The notes beneath the pieces were generated by a model, which worked only from the letters and a program-made list of their open reading frames with translations, had not been told where the DNA came from and did not search any database. Below, one piece after another: positions 43,568 to 53,039 of a DNA stretch of 64,000 bases (position 1 is its first letter; every line of letters starts with the position of its first letter). The DNA is from Rhodothermales bacterium (GTDB lineage Bacteria > Bacteroidota > Rhodothermia > Rhodothermales > UBA10348). Location: positions 1,353,501-1,417,500 of the forward strand of contig JAEPNP010000001.1 of assembly GCA_017643395.1 (NCBI GenBank). Direction: 5' to 3'. A program made the position numbers and the translations under genes.

Positions 43568-44236
43568 TTACTGGACGCGCTGGCGTCCGATGGATTTTGC
43601 CGGCATGCGGTCCTCCGCCGCCAGCTCCATGTCCACGATGCGGGAAATGAGCTGATCGGCATCGCGCACGGCCCGGTCCAGAGTGACCCCGGCTTCGTCC
43701 GCGCCTGCCAGCTCCCGCAGCGCTTCGTAAATGAAAATCTTCCTGCGCAAAGACCGCCGCACCGCGATGGGCCCGATGATGCCTGCTGCAATCGCAGCGG
43801 CGATCCAGAACATCGAGATAATGGCGCCCGAACCACCGCCCTGGAAGTCCAGGAAGTTCATGACGCCGAGGATCAGGTAGAACAGACTGCCCAGCCCGAA
43901 CGCAACCGGACCCTGCTTGAGATGCTTCTGCATCTTCGCCAGCTGCTCGTCAATCCACTCGACGTTGAGCTCCTTCTCGAGATTCTGCACCTCCTTGTAC
44001 GAGAGCAGCCGAGAGTCAGAATACTTCTTGAGCTCGCGCAACAGCAGGTCCTTGACTCGCCGTTCACGGCGGGTCAGCCCATCATCCCGTCGGGGGGACC
44101 CGATGGTGTCGGGATTCGCACGAACACGTCCGAAGGGCTCCGCCAGCTCGGCAGGGCCGGCTGGTATGGTCCCGGCGGAGGCCTCAGAGGCCCGCCGTTC
44201 CACGTTATGGAGCATATCGGAGCGCTCTTTCACCAT
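43568..44236 (-). CDS. Unknown two-helix membrane protein inside nuo operon
   Basis: The 222-aa product has a charged N-terminal region (1-55), a coiled-coil-like stretch (about 56-108, LLLRELKKYSDSRL... and LEKELNVEWIDEQLAKMQKH), two membrane helices (about 111-129 and 137-159) separated by a short GGGSG turn, and a charged helical C-terminus. I recognise no family. Its ATG overlaps the nuoE stop (TGATG), so it is translated with nuoE. The frame extends further upstream (to 44473), but that part is a shadow of nuoE. A structural or assembly role for complex I is inferred from position alone. Confidence 0.8.
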   Translation of the reverse strand: MVKERSDMLHNVERRASEASAGTIPAGPAELAEPFGRVRANPDTIGSPRRDDGLTRRERRVKDLLLRELKKYSDSRLLSYKEVQNLEKELNVEWIDEQLAKMQKHLKQGPVAFGLGSLFYLILGVMNFLDFQGGGSGAIISMFWIAAAIAAGIIGPIAVRRSLRRKIFIYEALRELAGADEAGVTLDRAVRDADQLISRIVDMELAAEDRMPAKSIGRQRVQ

Positions 44237-44910
44237 CAGGCGATCGTCTCGGAGACCGGCGGCGTCTGGTACGTTTCGGTGACGGTCACGTCGGACCGCC
44301 GATTCCCCTCCATTTCGTCTTCGTCCTGAGGCAGCGTGACCGATTCGAACGGCCACTCCTTGCCTTCGCGCAGGGCATCGATGAGCGCATCGACTTTGTC
44401 CCGCGTCAGATTGTGCACGTAGCGACCGTTGGTCACCTGCAGCATGGGCGCCGAGCCGCATGCTCCAAGGCACTCAACTTCCTGGATGGTGAACTGCCCA
44501 TCGGACGTGGTCTCTCCCTTGTGGATGCCCAGTTTGTCCTCGAGGTAGTGCAGCATGTCGTAGCCGCCGCAGACCTGGCAGGAGAAACAGGTGCACACGT
44601 CAAGGACGTGCGTGCCCATTTTCTGCTTGTAGTACTGCGTATAGAACGTGGCCACGCCATACGCCTGTGCGTAGGGAATCCCCACTTCCTCGGCAGTGAG
44701 CTTGATCACTTCCGGCGGCAGGAATCCGAACTTCTCCTGGGCCAGCCAAAGAGCGCGCATGATGGCCCCGTCCGCGGTCGGGTACAGCGTGACGTAGTCC
44801 GCAATCTGTTTCTTTTCCGCATCCGTGAAGTGCAGTTCCGAAGCGGGCACCGCCGGCGCCGGGTTGCGATCCGGCAGCTCGACAACCGGGTTCTTGATGA
44901 AGTCGGCCAT
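44236..44910 (-). CDS. nuoE: NADH-quinone oxidoreductase subunit E
   Basis: The 224-aa protein has a thioredoxin-like [2Fe-2S] domain with ligands C106, C111, C147 and C151 (VCTCFSC and ECLGACG). Electrons pass to this cluster (N1a) next to the FMN site of NuoF. It carries a C-terminal extension of about 45 residues (EDEMEGNRRSDVTVTET) that is not part of the conserved domain. It lies directly after nuoD. Confidence 0.95.
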   Translation of the reverse strand: MADFIKNPVVELPDRNPAPAVPASELHFTDAEKKQIADYVTLYPTADGAIMRALWLAQEKFGFLPPEVIKLTAEEVGIPYAQAYGVATFYTQYYKQKMGTHVLDVCTCFSCQVCGGYDMLHYLEDKLGIHKGETTSDGQFTIQEVECLGACGSAPMLQVTNGRYVHNLTRDKVDALIDALREGKEWPFESVTLPQDEDEMEGNRRSDVTVTETYQTPPVSETIA

Positions 44911-44911
44911 G

Positions 44912-46228
44912 TTACTTGTCGCTTTCGCCCAGAACCGGGTCGATGGTACCGATCAGAATCACCATGTCGCCCATCATGGCGCCCTCCATCATGGGCTCGA
45001 GGGCCTGGAGGTTGGTGAAGCTCGGCGTGTTCATGCGGGCGCGATACGGGTGCCCGGTGCCGTCTGACTGCAGGTAGAAGCCGAGTTCTCCCTTTGGAGC
45101 CTCAATGGCGTGGTAGGACCACACTCCGTTCGGCGGGCACACACCGGTATCGGTGTACATGAAGTCGTGAATGAGGCCCTCCATGGAGTAGTAGACCTCG
45201 TCCTTGGACGGGTAGGCCTGCTTGGCGTCGTCGGAACGGATGGCTCCGCGGACCGACGGCAGTTTGTCCAGGCACTGCTTGATGATCTTTATGGACTCCT
45301 CCATCTCCTCCAGGCGCACGAAGTAGCGGGCCAGTGAATCGCCCTCCTCGCGCATCGGAATGATGAAGTCCACGTCGTCGTACTTGAGGTAGGGCTCGAA
45401 ACGGCGGATGTCGTACGCCACGCCGGATCCACGCAGGTTCGGGCCGGTCATGCCCATGGCGATGACCTCATCGGCCGTCAATGTGCCGATGCCCACGTTG
45501 CGGTCGATCCAGATGCGGTTGCGATTGAGCAGCTTCTTCCATCCCGCGATGGTATCGGGAAACTTCTCCGCGAAGTCCCGAATCATGGCAAGACCCTGTT
45601 CGCTCGGCTCGGACGCAATGCCGCCAATACGACTGTGCGAGACCGTCAGCCGCTGTCCGCAGACCTCATCGAAAATGGAATACAGGTCTTCGCGGTACTT
45701 GAAGCACCACAGGAAGACGGACACCGCACCGGCGTCCATCAGCCCCACGCCCATCCACAGCAGGTGGGCCGAGATCCGCGCCAGTTCGCACATCATCATG
45801 CGAATCCACTGCGCGCGTTCCGGGACCTCGATGCCGGCCACCTTCTCCACAGCGAGACACCAGGCCACGTTGTTGGAGTAGGGGCTCAGGTAGTCCATGC
45901 GATCCGTATAGGGCATGAACTCCTGGTACGTCTTGTTCTCGGCGACCTTTTCCAGTCCGCGGTGCAGGTAGCCGATGTCGATGACGCACTTGTCGATGGT
46001 CTCGCCGTCCAGCTTGACCGCGCAGCGCAACACTCCGTGCGTTGCCGGGTGCTGCGGGCCGATGTTGAGCACCATCTCGTTCTCGAGCGGGTCGTCGCTC
46101 TTCTCGCGAGCGCCGTTCTTCTCCTCCAGCCATGAGTGCTTGGACTCGAGGCGGCGGTAGATCGCTTCGTTGTGGCGTGGCCAGAAGTTGAGCTTCTCGC
46201 CGATATCCTCGGTGGTAATTACGCTCAT
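44912..46228 (-). CDS. nuoD: NADH-quinone oxidoreductase subunit D
   Basis: This 438-aa subunit carries the 49-kDa-type core: LNIGPQHPATHGVLR, HRGLEKVAENKTYQEFMPYTDRMDYL, ERGEK-related loops and GELGFYLQSDGTGHPYRAR, which line the quinone site with NuoB. It is a separate gene from nuoC, as in most bacteria outside the enterics. Its start overlaps the nuoC stop by one base (TGATG). Confidence 0.97.
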   Translation of the reverse strand: MSVITTEDIGEKLNFWPRHNEAIYRRLESKHSWLEEKNGAREKSDDPLENEMVLNIGPQHPATHGVLRCAVKLDGETIDKCVIDIGYLHRGLEKVAENKTYQEFMPYTDRMDYLSPYSNNVAWCLAVEKVAGIEVPERAQWIRMMMCELARISAHLLWMGVGLMDAGAVSVFLWCFKYREDLYSIFDEVCGQRLTVSHSRIGGIASEPSEQGLAMIRDFAEKFPDTIAGWKKLLNRNRIWIDRNVGIGTLTADEVIAMGMTGPNLRGSGVAYDIRRFEPYLKYDDVDFIIPMREEGDSLARYFVRLEEMEESIKIIKQCLDKLPSVRGAIRSDDAKQAYPSKDEVYYSMEGLIHDFMYTDTGVCPPNGVWSYHAIEAPKGELGFYLQSDGTGHPYRARMNTPSFTNLQALEPMMEGAMMGDMVILIGTIDPVLGESDK

Positions 46229-46887
46229 CAGTCCTCGTCTTCGGAGGCGGCCTCCTGGTAACTCTTGATCGGCTTGGAGCCGTGGGCGGCGGGGAAGGGA
46301 TCCAGCGTCAGGCCGGCCTCCGGCGTCTGCGGCGGCAGCGGCAGGGATCCAGGAACCCCAAGCAGCGGGAATTCCTTGCGCAACGGGTGGTATTCAAAGT
46401 CCTCCGGCATGTACATGCGACGCAGGTCTTCATGCCCTTCGAACCTGAGGCCGAACATGTCGAACGCCTCGCGCTCGTTCCAGCCGGCCGCCCGGTACAC
46501 ACCGGTGACGCTGGGCACGGTCATGCTCTCCTCGTCAACGCGCACCTTGATGCGCAGGCGCTTGCCGGCCTGGATGTTCACCAGGTTGTAGAACACCTCG
46601 TACCTGTCCTCATCGCGAAACATGTCGACGCCTCCCAGATCCACCAGATAGGTGAACCCGAGCGTGTCGCGCAGGTGCGTGCACACATCCACGATGCGTG
46701 TCTTGTCCACATAGACCGTATGCTCGTTGGCATACAGGAACACCTCGCCGATCGCCTCCCCAAACTCTTTCTGAAGGGCCTCGACCACGTCCGGATTGTA
46801 CGTGGTGTCCTTGGCGTGCGGGTTCTGCGTTGCTTCCTTTTCGGAAGGCTTGTCGACCGGCGTAAAGTGGAATTCGAGTTTGGCCAT
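46228..46887 (-). CDS. nuoC: NADH-quinone oxidoreductase subunit C
   Basis: The 219-aa 30-kDa-type subunit has AAGWNEREAFDMFGLRFEGHEDLRRMYMPEDFEYHPLRKEFPL, the family signature, in its second half. It supports NuoD and NuoB in the peripheral arm. The N-terminal part (1-45) and the acidic C-terminus are variable. It overlaps nuoB and nuoD by one base each. Confidence 0.96.
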   Translation of the reverse strand: MAKLEFHFTPVDKPSEKEATQNPHAKDTTYNPDVVEALQKEFGEAIGEVFLYANEHTVYVDKTRIVDVCTHLRDTLGFTYLVDLGGVDMFRDEDRYEVFYNLVNIQAGKRLRIKVRVDEESMTVPSVTGVYRAAGWNEREAFDMFGLRFEGHEDLRRMYMPEDFEYHPLRKEFPLLGVPGSLPLPPQTPEAGLTLDPFPAAHGSKPIKSYQEAASEDED

Positions 46888-47507
46888 CAGACCCCCTTTA
46901 CAATGCCGCCTTCGCCAGTCTCATCCTGGTCGTAGAGCGTGGTGGGGCTGATGCGCTGATCCCCCGACGGGGTGAGTACACGCGGACGAACGGCGACGGG
47001 CTCGGTCTGGGCACCTTTCCCTTCGTGCATGTCGGTACTTACGGAGTACTGGTTGCGCACCTTCTCCTGAATGTCCATCAGGGCGTGGATGACAGCCTCC
47101 GGACGGGGCGGGCATCCCGGGATGTAAACGTCTACCGGGAGGAAGTTATCGGCACCCTGAACCACGCCGTAGCAGCGATGCATGCCGCCGGTAGAGGCGC
47201 AGGCACCCATGGCGATGCACCACTTGGGGTCCGCCATCTGGTCCCAGACCCGGCGCACGGCGTGAGCCATCTTGTAGGTGACCCAGCCGGCCACAATCAT
47301 CAGGTCTGCCTGGCGCGGGCTGAAGCGCATGGCTTCGCTGCCGAACCGGGCCACATCGTATTTGGGCGCGGCGAAGGCCATCATTTCGATGGCACAGCAG
47401 GCGAGCCCCATGGGCATCGGCATCAGCGAGTTGGAGCGGGCCCAGTTGACTACGGCGTCTACGCGCGTGGTCAGGAAGCCTTCACCGCCGAGGATGTCGT
47501 CTGACAT
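46887..47507 (-). CDS. nuoB: NADH-quinone oxidoreductase subunit B
   Basis: The 206-aa subunit holds the terminal [4Fe-4S] cluster N2 on C37, C38, C103 and C132 ([16 protein letters not shown] and PGCPPRPE). It passes electrons to quinone. The start at 47507 matches the family; the frame extends to 47684 only over a shadow of nuoA. A C-terminal tail of about 50 residues ([13 protein letters not shown] onward) is extra. Confidence 0.97.
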   Translation of the reverse strand: MSDDILGGEGFLTTRVDAVVNWARSNSLMPMPMGLACCAIEMMAFAAPKYDVARFGSEAMRFSPRQADLMIVAGWVTYKMAHAVRRVWDQMADPKWCIAMGACASTGGMHRCYGVVQGADNFLPVDVYIPGCPPRPEAVIHALMDIQEKVRNQYSVSTDMHEGKGAQTEPVAVRPRVLTPSGDQRISPTTLYDQDETGEGGIVKGV

Positions 47508-47548
47508 GGTGGGATGGATTGTGGCGGAGACTCCGCCGATGGGGGCGA

Positions 47549-47920
47549 TCAGTCGAACTCCAGTCCGCCCTTCTTGATATCGTACAGAAGGCCGATGGCG
47601 AGGATCACAATGAAGAAAAACACGATCCCCAGCATGGGCACGGCCGCGCCCGCGGCTAGAAACTCGTCGAAGCTCGCCGCCCACGGGTACAGGAACACCA
47701 CCTCCACGTCGAAGACGATGAAGATCATCGCCACGAGGTAGAACTTGACCGAGTACCGCTCGCGGGCAGTCCCGATGGGATCCATGCCGCTCTCGTAAGC
47801 CTTGGTCTTGATGCGATTCGGACGTCGTGGTCCGAGGTGTTCAGCGGCTTTAAGCAGCGTCATCGCCAGTCCGGTGGCGATGAGCAGCATCAGCAGGAGC
47901 GGGAGGAAGTCCGAAAGCAT
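47549..47920 (-). CDS. nuoA: NADH-quinone oxidoreductase subunit A
   Basis: The 123-aa membrane subunit has three helices and the conserved [41 protein letters not shown] region. The start at 47920 is used because the frame upstream to 48010 lacks conservation. It is the first gene of the local nuo operon. Confidence 0.96.
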   Translation of the reverse strand: MLSDFLPLLLMLLIATGLAMTLLKAAEHLGPRRPNRIKTKAYESGMDPIGTARERYSVKFYLVAMIFIVFDVEVVFLYPWAASFDEFLAAGAAVPMLGIVFFFIVILAIGLLYDIKKGGLEFD

Positions 47921-48040
47921 TTCGGCAGAGTGGTGGGTTCGACGGTGGCCCCCACGGGGCGGGACCACGAAATCGGGCTGCAGCCGTGCAAAAACGGCCG
48001 AAAAAGGCAACTACGAAGCTACGGGGAGGCTCCGCGCTTA

Positions 48041-48069
48041 TCAACGTAAGGCGTTGAATATTGAGCAAA
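48041..48069 (-). promoter_or_regulatory. Candidate nuo promoter
   Basis: In minus orientation a TTTG (48066-48069) is followed after about 17 bases by TACGTTGA (48041-48048), a partial match to the TTTG/TAnnTTTG pair used in Bacteroidota. It is the AT-rich patch of an otherwise GC-rich gap and leaves a leader of about 120 bases before nuoA. Confidence 0.3.
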
Positions 48070-48115
48070 CGCGCGGTGACCGGCGGGCGGCGCTGGACGG
48101 GCGGCCGCTGGCCGC

Positions 48116-48151
48116 AAAAAAAAGCCCCGGCGAACCGAAGTCCGCCGGGGC
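48116..48151 (-). terminator. Rho-independent terminator of the TonB receptor gene
   Basis: A 9-bp GC stem (48124-48132 with 48143-48151) encloses a 10-base loop, and on the minus strand it is followed by eight T (A at 48116-48123 on plus). It lies about 25 bases after the stop of the receptor gene and before the candidate nuo promoter, so it separates the two transcription units. Confidence 0.9.
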
Positions 48152-48175
48152 CGAGCAGCCTTGGGGGGCCTGGAC

Positions 48176-51052
48176 TCAGAAGGTGTACGTGAGGCGCCCG
48201 ATGACCATGCGGCCAAGCAGCGGTGCGCCGATGAACTGGCGATGCTCCTCATTGAGCGCGTTGTTCACGCCCACATCCACTTTCAGGCCGGGCACGGACT
48301 CGGAAAGGTCGTAGCCCACACCGAGGTCTACCAGCGTGAATGACGGCAGGTCACCCACGTACGGTCCTGAACTGATCGGGAAGCCTTCGGTGTGACGGAG
48401 GGAGAAGTTGGCGGTCAGGCCGGAGTCGGCCGAGTACTTCGCACCAATCTTGCCCTTCATGGTCGGCGCATTGAGGGCGATGGCCAGGTTCTCGTTGTCC
48501 TCGTCAAGCTCGCCCGCATCGAAGAAGTCGTCCGAAACGAAGCTGGCGTTCGCGAAGAACGAGAAGTTCTCGTTGTGGAAGTAGTCCAGCGACACGTCCA
48601 CGCCGTAGTAGTCCACCTTGCCGAAGTTGCGATAGGACAGCATCAGCTCCGGTGCCGTGCCCGGTCCGGGGTTGTTTTCAGCCGGCTGTACGATGCCCAC
48701 CGCAGACGGGAAGTCCGGTTCTGCCAGAGCAACCACCAGGCCCGCGATCTGACTTGAGATCTGGGCTGTGATGGCCGCACGCTGCTGGTCCGACAATGCG
48801 GGCCAGACGGAAGGATCCGGGATGGCCCCGAAGGCGGCTGCCGCGCCGACCACCAGCGTGGTATTGCCTGCGATACCACTGGTGAGCGCCGACGTCAGGT
48901 CGTTGCCCAGATTGGGCACGATGACCAGTGGCGTCTCCAGAAGCAGCGGGCCCACAAAGTTCTCCTTGTTCGTGTAGTAGGCGTCGATCGTGAAGGAGAT
49001 CTTGTTGTTGATGAACCCCTTGTAGCCGACTTCGAACGTCTGCGTGGTCGTCTGATCCAGCGGGCTGATGTCGGTGAGGTCGTCCACGAACTCACCAATA
49101 GCGCCAGTGGTCAGATTCAACTTGGCCATGACGCCGGGAGTGAACCCGGACACCTGCGTGAACTGCGGGCTCATGAGCGCCACCAGCTGGGCCGTGGTCG
49201 TCTGATTCACGGGCAGCCCCTGGGCGTTGAGAAGCGCGGTGATTTCCGCCGTTCCTCGCGCGGACAGTCCGGCGTAAACGAGTCCGTACATCTCCGTCAG
49301 ATCCGCACCGACCGCGGTAAGCTGGCCGAGCGACGTCGGCAGCAGGCTGGTGGCCTGCAGGTCGGTGATTGCGCCGAGACCCAGGTTGGCGGAGTTGCGC
49401 TCCCACGTAAAGCCCCCGGCGGAGCCCCGACCTCGGGCGACGAGCGGAGACGTGGCGGCCACGATATCCAGGAAGTTCGAGTTCGTGCCGGGGCTGGAAA
49501 ACGCCCGGTTATAAGTCACGCGGAACGAGTGGTTGTTCGCAGGCTTGACGACAAAACCGGCGCGCGGGGACAGCGTGGTGCTTTCGAGCACATCGTTATA
49601 GTCGAGCCGTAGCGCTCCGACCAGGTCGAGTTTGGGCGTTACGGCTGTCTGGGACTGAACGTAGGCGCCGTACTCGTTGATCGAATCGTTGTCTTCGTTC
49701 CTGCCGAGAATGGTGCCTTCGGTATCCGGTCGAGTCAGATCCGCATCGGCTCCGAGAATGAAATTCTGCTTCTCGGACATGGCCCAGTCGTACTGTGCCT
49801 GAAGGTTGATCTGTCTGCCGTTGTCAACCACCGGGTCGGGCACGTTGTCGCCGTTGAAGTCCTGATCGTAGACGAACGAGTCCCCGGCATCATTCTGGTT
49901 CACATAGGCCTGGGCAAAGAAATTGCCGCTCTGCAGACGAACCTGTCCGTACTGGTAGCCGAATCCGTCGGCCTGCACGGTGCCGATACCTGACAGCACA
50001 GTCGCCGTCAGTGCTGAGTGGCCGAAGTTGGCGTAGAGCGACGTTCTGTCCGACGCCTTGTACTCGAGGCTCAAGTTGACGTTGAGTTTCTCGAAATCGT
50101 TGTTCCTGGGCACGACGTCGCCGCGAAGCTGGACCTCATCGATGGGATCGGCGGGGTTCATCTCCCAGTCGTCTGCCTGGCCGTAGGTACCGGTAATCTT
50201 GTAGCCGAATTTCTCATTCGGGGCGACACCCGCGTGGCGGAACTGCACGCCCATGTAGGAGCGCTCCCCGCCCGAAACCGACACCGTGGTGCCCGGGTGG
50301 TCGAACGGGCTCTTGGTGATGAAATGAATCACGCCGGAGTCCACACCCGGGCCGTAGAGCGCCGAGCCGGGTCCACGAACCACCTCTACGCGGTCGACAT
50401 CGATACCGATGTTCGGCATGATCGAGTGGATGTTGACACCCAGGGACGGAACGGCTGCCTGGCGGTAGTCGGTAAGCACGTACGTGGCTCCCGAGAAGGC
50501 ATTGTTGAAACCGAGCAGCACCACCTCGCGACGGTCGACGCCCGTCTGGGCCATATCGACGCCGGTCGTGTTTCGCAGGGCTTCAATGGATGAGGTCCCC
50601 ACATCCGAGGCGAGATCCTCTGCAGTCAGCACCGAGATGGAGGACGGCGCATTCAGCACCTTCTCCGGACGCCGGGATCCGGACACGACGACCGTGTTCA
50701 GGGTGATGCCTGCTCCCAGTTCGAAATCAGCGGTCACCGTCTGGCCGGCGACAACCTGGACCGGACGGGTCTGCTCCGAGTAGCCGGTGAACGACGCGAC
50801 CAGGGTGTAGGACCCGGCCGCCACCGAGATGGAGTAGTTGCCGTCCACTCCGGTGGCCGTTCCGGTGATCATGGCCCCGGATCCGTCCTCAACGCGAACG
50901 TTGGCACCGGCCAGAGGAAAGAGGTCCTCCGCGTCGATCACCGTCCCGGAAATGCTGCCGGTCTGGGCATGCGCAGTGGGAGCCAGCAACAGTGTGAGTG
51001 CCAGCAGGAAACCAAAGGCAACACGAGGGGGGTGAAGTAGCACGTGCTTCAT
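48176..51052 (-). CDS. TonB-dependent receptor
   Basis: The 958-aa outer-membrane receptor has a signal peptide (about 1-30), a carboxypeptidase-regulatory-like domain (about 33-115, SGTVIDAEDLFPLAGANV), a plug (VVVSGSRRPEKVLNAPSSISVLTAEDL to VDRVEVVRGPGSALYGPGVDSGVIHFITK) and a barrel ending RLTYTF. There is no STN domain, so it lacks the signalling part seen in the other receptor. The start at 51052 gives a proper signal peptide; the frame extends to 51112. The cargo is unknown. It follows an amidohydrolase gene on the same strand. Confidence 0.93.
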   Translation of the reverse strand: MKHVLLHPPRVAFGFLLALTLLLAPTAHAQTGSISGTVIDAEDLFPLAGANVRVEDGSGAMITGTATGVDGNYSISVAAGSYTLVASFTGYSEQTRPVQVVAGQTVTADFELGAGITLNTVVVSGSRRPEKVLNAPSSISVLTAEDLASDVGTSSIEALRNTTGVDMAQTGVDRREVVLLGFNNAFSGATYVLTDYRQAAVPSLGVNIHSIMPNIGIDVDRVEVVRGPGSALYGPGVDSGVIHFITKSPFDHPGTTVSVSGGERSYMGVQFRHAGVAPNEKFGYKITGTYGQADDWEMNPADPIDEVQLRGDVVPRNNDFEKLNVNLSLEYKASDRTSLYANFGHSALTATVLSGIGTVQADGFGYQYGQVRLQSGNFFAQAYVNQNDAGDSFVYDQDFNGDNVPDPVVDNGRQINLQAQYDWAMSEKQNFILGADADLTRPDTEGTILGRNEDNDSINEYGAYVQSQTAVTPKLDLVGALRLDYNDVLESTTLSPRAGFVVKPANNHSFRVTYNRAFSSPGTNSNFLDIVAATSPLVARGRGSAGGFTWERNSANLGLGAITDLQATSLLPTSLGQLTAVGADLTEMYGLVYAGLSARGTAEITALLNAQGLPVNQTTTAQLVALMSPQFTQVSGFTPGVMAKLNLTTGAIGEFVDDLTDISPLDQTTTQTFEVGYKGFINNKISFTIDAYYTNKENFVGPLLLETPLVIVPNLGNDLTSALTSGIAGNTTLVVGAAAAFGAIPDPSVWPALSDQQRAAITAQISSQIAGLVVALAEPDFPSAVGIVQPAENNPGPGTAPELMLSYRNFGKVDYYGVDVSLDYFHNENFSFFANASFVSDDFFDAGELDEDNENLAIALNAPTMKGKIGAKYSADSGLTANFSLRHTEGFPISSGPYVGDLPSFTLVDLGVGYDLSESVPGLKVDVGVNNALNEEHRQFIGAPLLGRMVIGRLTYTF

Positions 51053-51154
51053 GGGGTAGAGTTGTCTTGGAAGTGGGTGCCGGATCTGCGCCTCGCCGTC
51101 CGGATCCGACACGATAGGGCGATCCGGCGAAAGGACGCAAACCCCGCGAAAACC

Positions 51155-51168
51155 GGCCGCTAGCGGCC
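51155..51168 (-). terminator. Possible terminator after the amidohydrolase gene
   Basis: GGCCGCTAGCGGCC is a perfect palindrome that includes the amidohydrolase stop codon; on minus it is followed by GG and four T. The stem is short (five to seven pairs, depending on the loop), so termination is uncertain. Confidence 0.35.
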
Positions 51169-52746
51169 CTTTCGAAGCGATTTGCCGGGCCGCGCCCCAG
51201 TCGGTTCCCCGTCCTGCAGCGCAGCCACTCCGGATACGTACACGTAAGAAACGCCGACGGCGTATCGATGGGGGTCTCGGAACGTGGCCAGATCCTGGAC
51301 GCGCTCGGGGTCGAAGACCACCACATCGGCCACCGCTCCAGGCCGCAATTCCCCGCGATCATGAAGGCCGAGTCGGGCGGCGGGCCGGGAGGTCATGCGG
51401 GCGACAGCCTCCTCCAGCGTCAACGTGCCGGACTCGCGCACGTAGTGGGCCAGAACGCGGGCAAACGTGCCGTAGGACCGTGGGTGGGGAGAACCCACAC
51501 CCAGTGCCGGCACGCCCCCGTCGGACGCCGCCATGGCATGCTCTGATTTCATGACGCGAGCCACGTCTTCCTCCCCCATGGAATGAAAGACGCCCTGACA
51601 ACTGCCGCGTTCGACGAGGTCGATCGCGATGTCGGCGGCGTTCTCCACGCTGGTCTCCAGACCGGCGTCACGAGCCATGTCAGCAAGTGATTTGCCCGCC
51701 AGGCTGTCGTCAAACCCGCAGCGGGCCGCAACAATCGTGGCCGGATCGCCACCCCGTTCGGAATGGATATGGGCGATGACGTCCTGCCGGATTCGCGCGC
51801 GGTGCTGCGGGTCAGCCAGCCGCTCCTGCAACCCGCTCAATCCACCGTCTTTGGCCCAGCCAGGAAAGAGAATGGTCAGGCCGGTGCTGGAAGCCGTGTA
51901 CGGATAGACGTCGAGCGTGATGTCCAGTCCCGCCCTGCGGGCCTCCTCTACCCGCGCCAGCGACTCCACCGTGCCTCCCCAGCGGTGCTTGCCGATGATC
52001 TTGTGGTGGGTAAGCTGTGCCGCAGCGCCCGACGCACGGGAGATGGCAATCAGCTCATCGACCGAATCCATGAGTGCGCCTCCTTCATCGCGCACGTGGC
52101 TGATATAGAGGCCGCCAAACGGCGCGATTTCTTCCGAGAGGGCCGCCAACTCGTCCGTGGAGGCAAACATGCCCGGCGCGTACTCAAGGCCGGAGGACAA
52201 TCCGTACGCCCCCTGATGCATGGCTTGCCGAACTGCTGCCCGCATGGCGGAGAGTTCGTCCGGGTCCGCTTCGCGATCATCCATGCCGACAATGCGAGCG
52301 CGCAGGGTGCCGTGGCCTGCAAACAGGCCCACGTTTACGGCCGCGGGACTGACGTCAAAAAACGCCAGCGCCTCGCCGACAGGCCAGGGAGAGGACCCGT
52401 CCTGCCCGCCGAAGACCGAGGTGACGCCCTGCCGAATGAGGTTTTCCGCGTGGGGCCGGGCGGCAAGCGGGCCGCCCGCCCCGGAGCCCACTGCGTGGCT
52501 GTGGATGTCGATGAAGCCCGGGGCAACCACATGGCCGGTCGCATCGACCCGTGTTGCTGCCCGGGCGCGCGAAAGGTCCCCAATTGCACCAATTCTGTCT
52601 CCGATCAGGCCCACATCCGCCTCAAACGAGGCGTTACCCGTGCCGTCGACCACGAGGCCGTTCTCAAGAATGACCGAGTAGACCGGCTGGGCGTCTGCCT
52701 GGGGCAGCAGGCCCATCGCCAGTATCAACAGAAGGGGCTTTTTCAT
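51160..52746 (-). CDS. D-aminoacylase-like amidohydrolase
   Basis: The 528-aa secreted protein (signal peptide 1-19, ending ADAQ) has the amidohydrolase metal motif GFIDIHSHA (H82, H84), SHVRDEG, AQLTHHKIIG and an RMTSRPAARLGLHDRGELRPGAVADVVVFDP end that mark the N-acyl-D-amino-acid deacylase group. The family frees D-amino acids from N-acyl forms. Periplasmic location is predicted. It lies upstream of the TonB receptor gene on the same strand, which could feed it substrate. Confidence 0.87.
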   Translation of the reverse strand: MKKPLLLILAMGLLPQADAQPVYSVILENGLVVDGTGNASFEADVGLIGDRIGAIGDLSRARAATRVDATGHVVAPGFIDIHSHAVGSGAGGPLAARPHAENLIRQGVTSVFGGQDGSSPWPVGEALAFFDVSPAAVNVGLFAGHGTLRARIVGMDDREADPDELSAMRAAVRQAMHQGAYGLSSGLEYAPGMFASTDELAALSEEIAPFGGLYISHVRDEGGALMDSVDELIAISRASGAAAQLTHHKIIGKHRWGGTVESLARVEEARRAGLDITLDVYPYTASSTGLTILFPGWAKDGGLSGLQERLADPQHRARIRQDVIAHIHSERGGDPATIVAARCGFDDSLAGKSLADMARDAGLETSVENAADIAIDLVERGSCQGVFHSMGEEDVARVMKSEHAMAASDGGVPALGVGSPHPRSYGTFARVLAHYVRESGTLTLEEAVARMTSRPAARLGLHDRGELRPGAVADVVVFDPERVQDLATFRDPHRYAVGVSYVYVSGVAALQDGEPTGARPGKSLRKGR

Positions 52747-52801
52747 ATGCCGCGATGATTGCGCGGCAAAATGTACGGTCCGATCCCTTCTTCAGGAATG
52801 C

Positions 52802-52987
52802 TCAGGCCGCCTGACGGTCGTCCTCTGCCTCTGCGGCCTCAAGCGCCTCGAGTGCCATGCGCAGCAGTTCTCGGGCCTCCGGATCCAGCGCAAGGCGAGC
52901 CAACAGGGCCTTGCGCTCGGCTTCTTCTGCGTTGCCGGCCAGCAATCTGGCGACTTCCAGGCAGGTAAGTTTTTTGGAGTCGGGCAT
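52802..52987 (-). CDS. Small helical protein (61 aa)
   Basis: The 61-aa product is Ala/Leu/Glu-rich and should be helical; KKLTCLEVARLLAGNAEEAE resembles the N-terminal helices of some anti-sigma factors, but there is no second Cys or His set and no membrane helix. GGGAATCACC-ATG offers a weak ribosome site. The start at 52987 was chosen since upstream residues to 53071 lie in the terminator hairpin. It lies 55 bases before the amidohydrolase start. Function unknown. Confidence 0.5.
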   Translation of the reverse strand: MPDSKKLTCLEVARLLAGNAEEAERKALLARLALDPEARELLRMALEALEAAEAEDDRQAA

Positions 52988-53039
52988 GGTGATTCCCGGT
53001 TGATTACCCCAATCCGGTCCAAAACCATGCCGAAAACCC

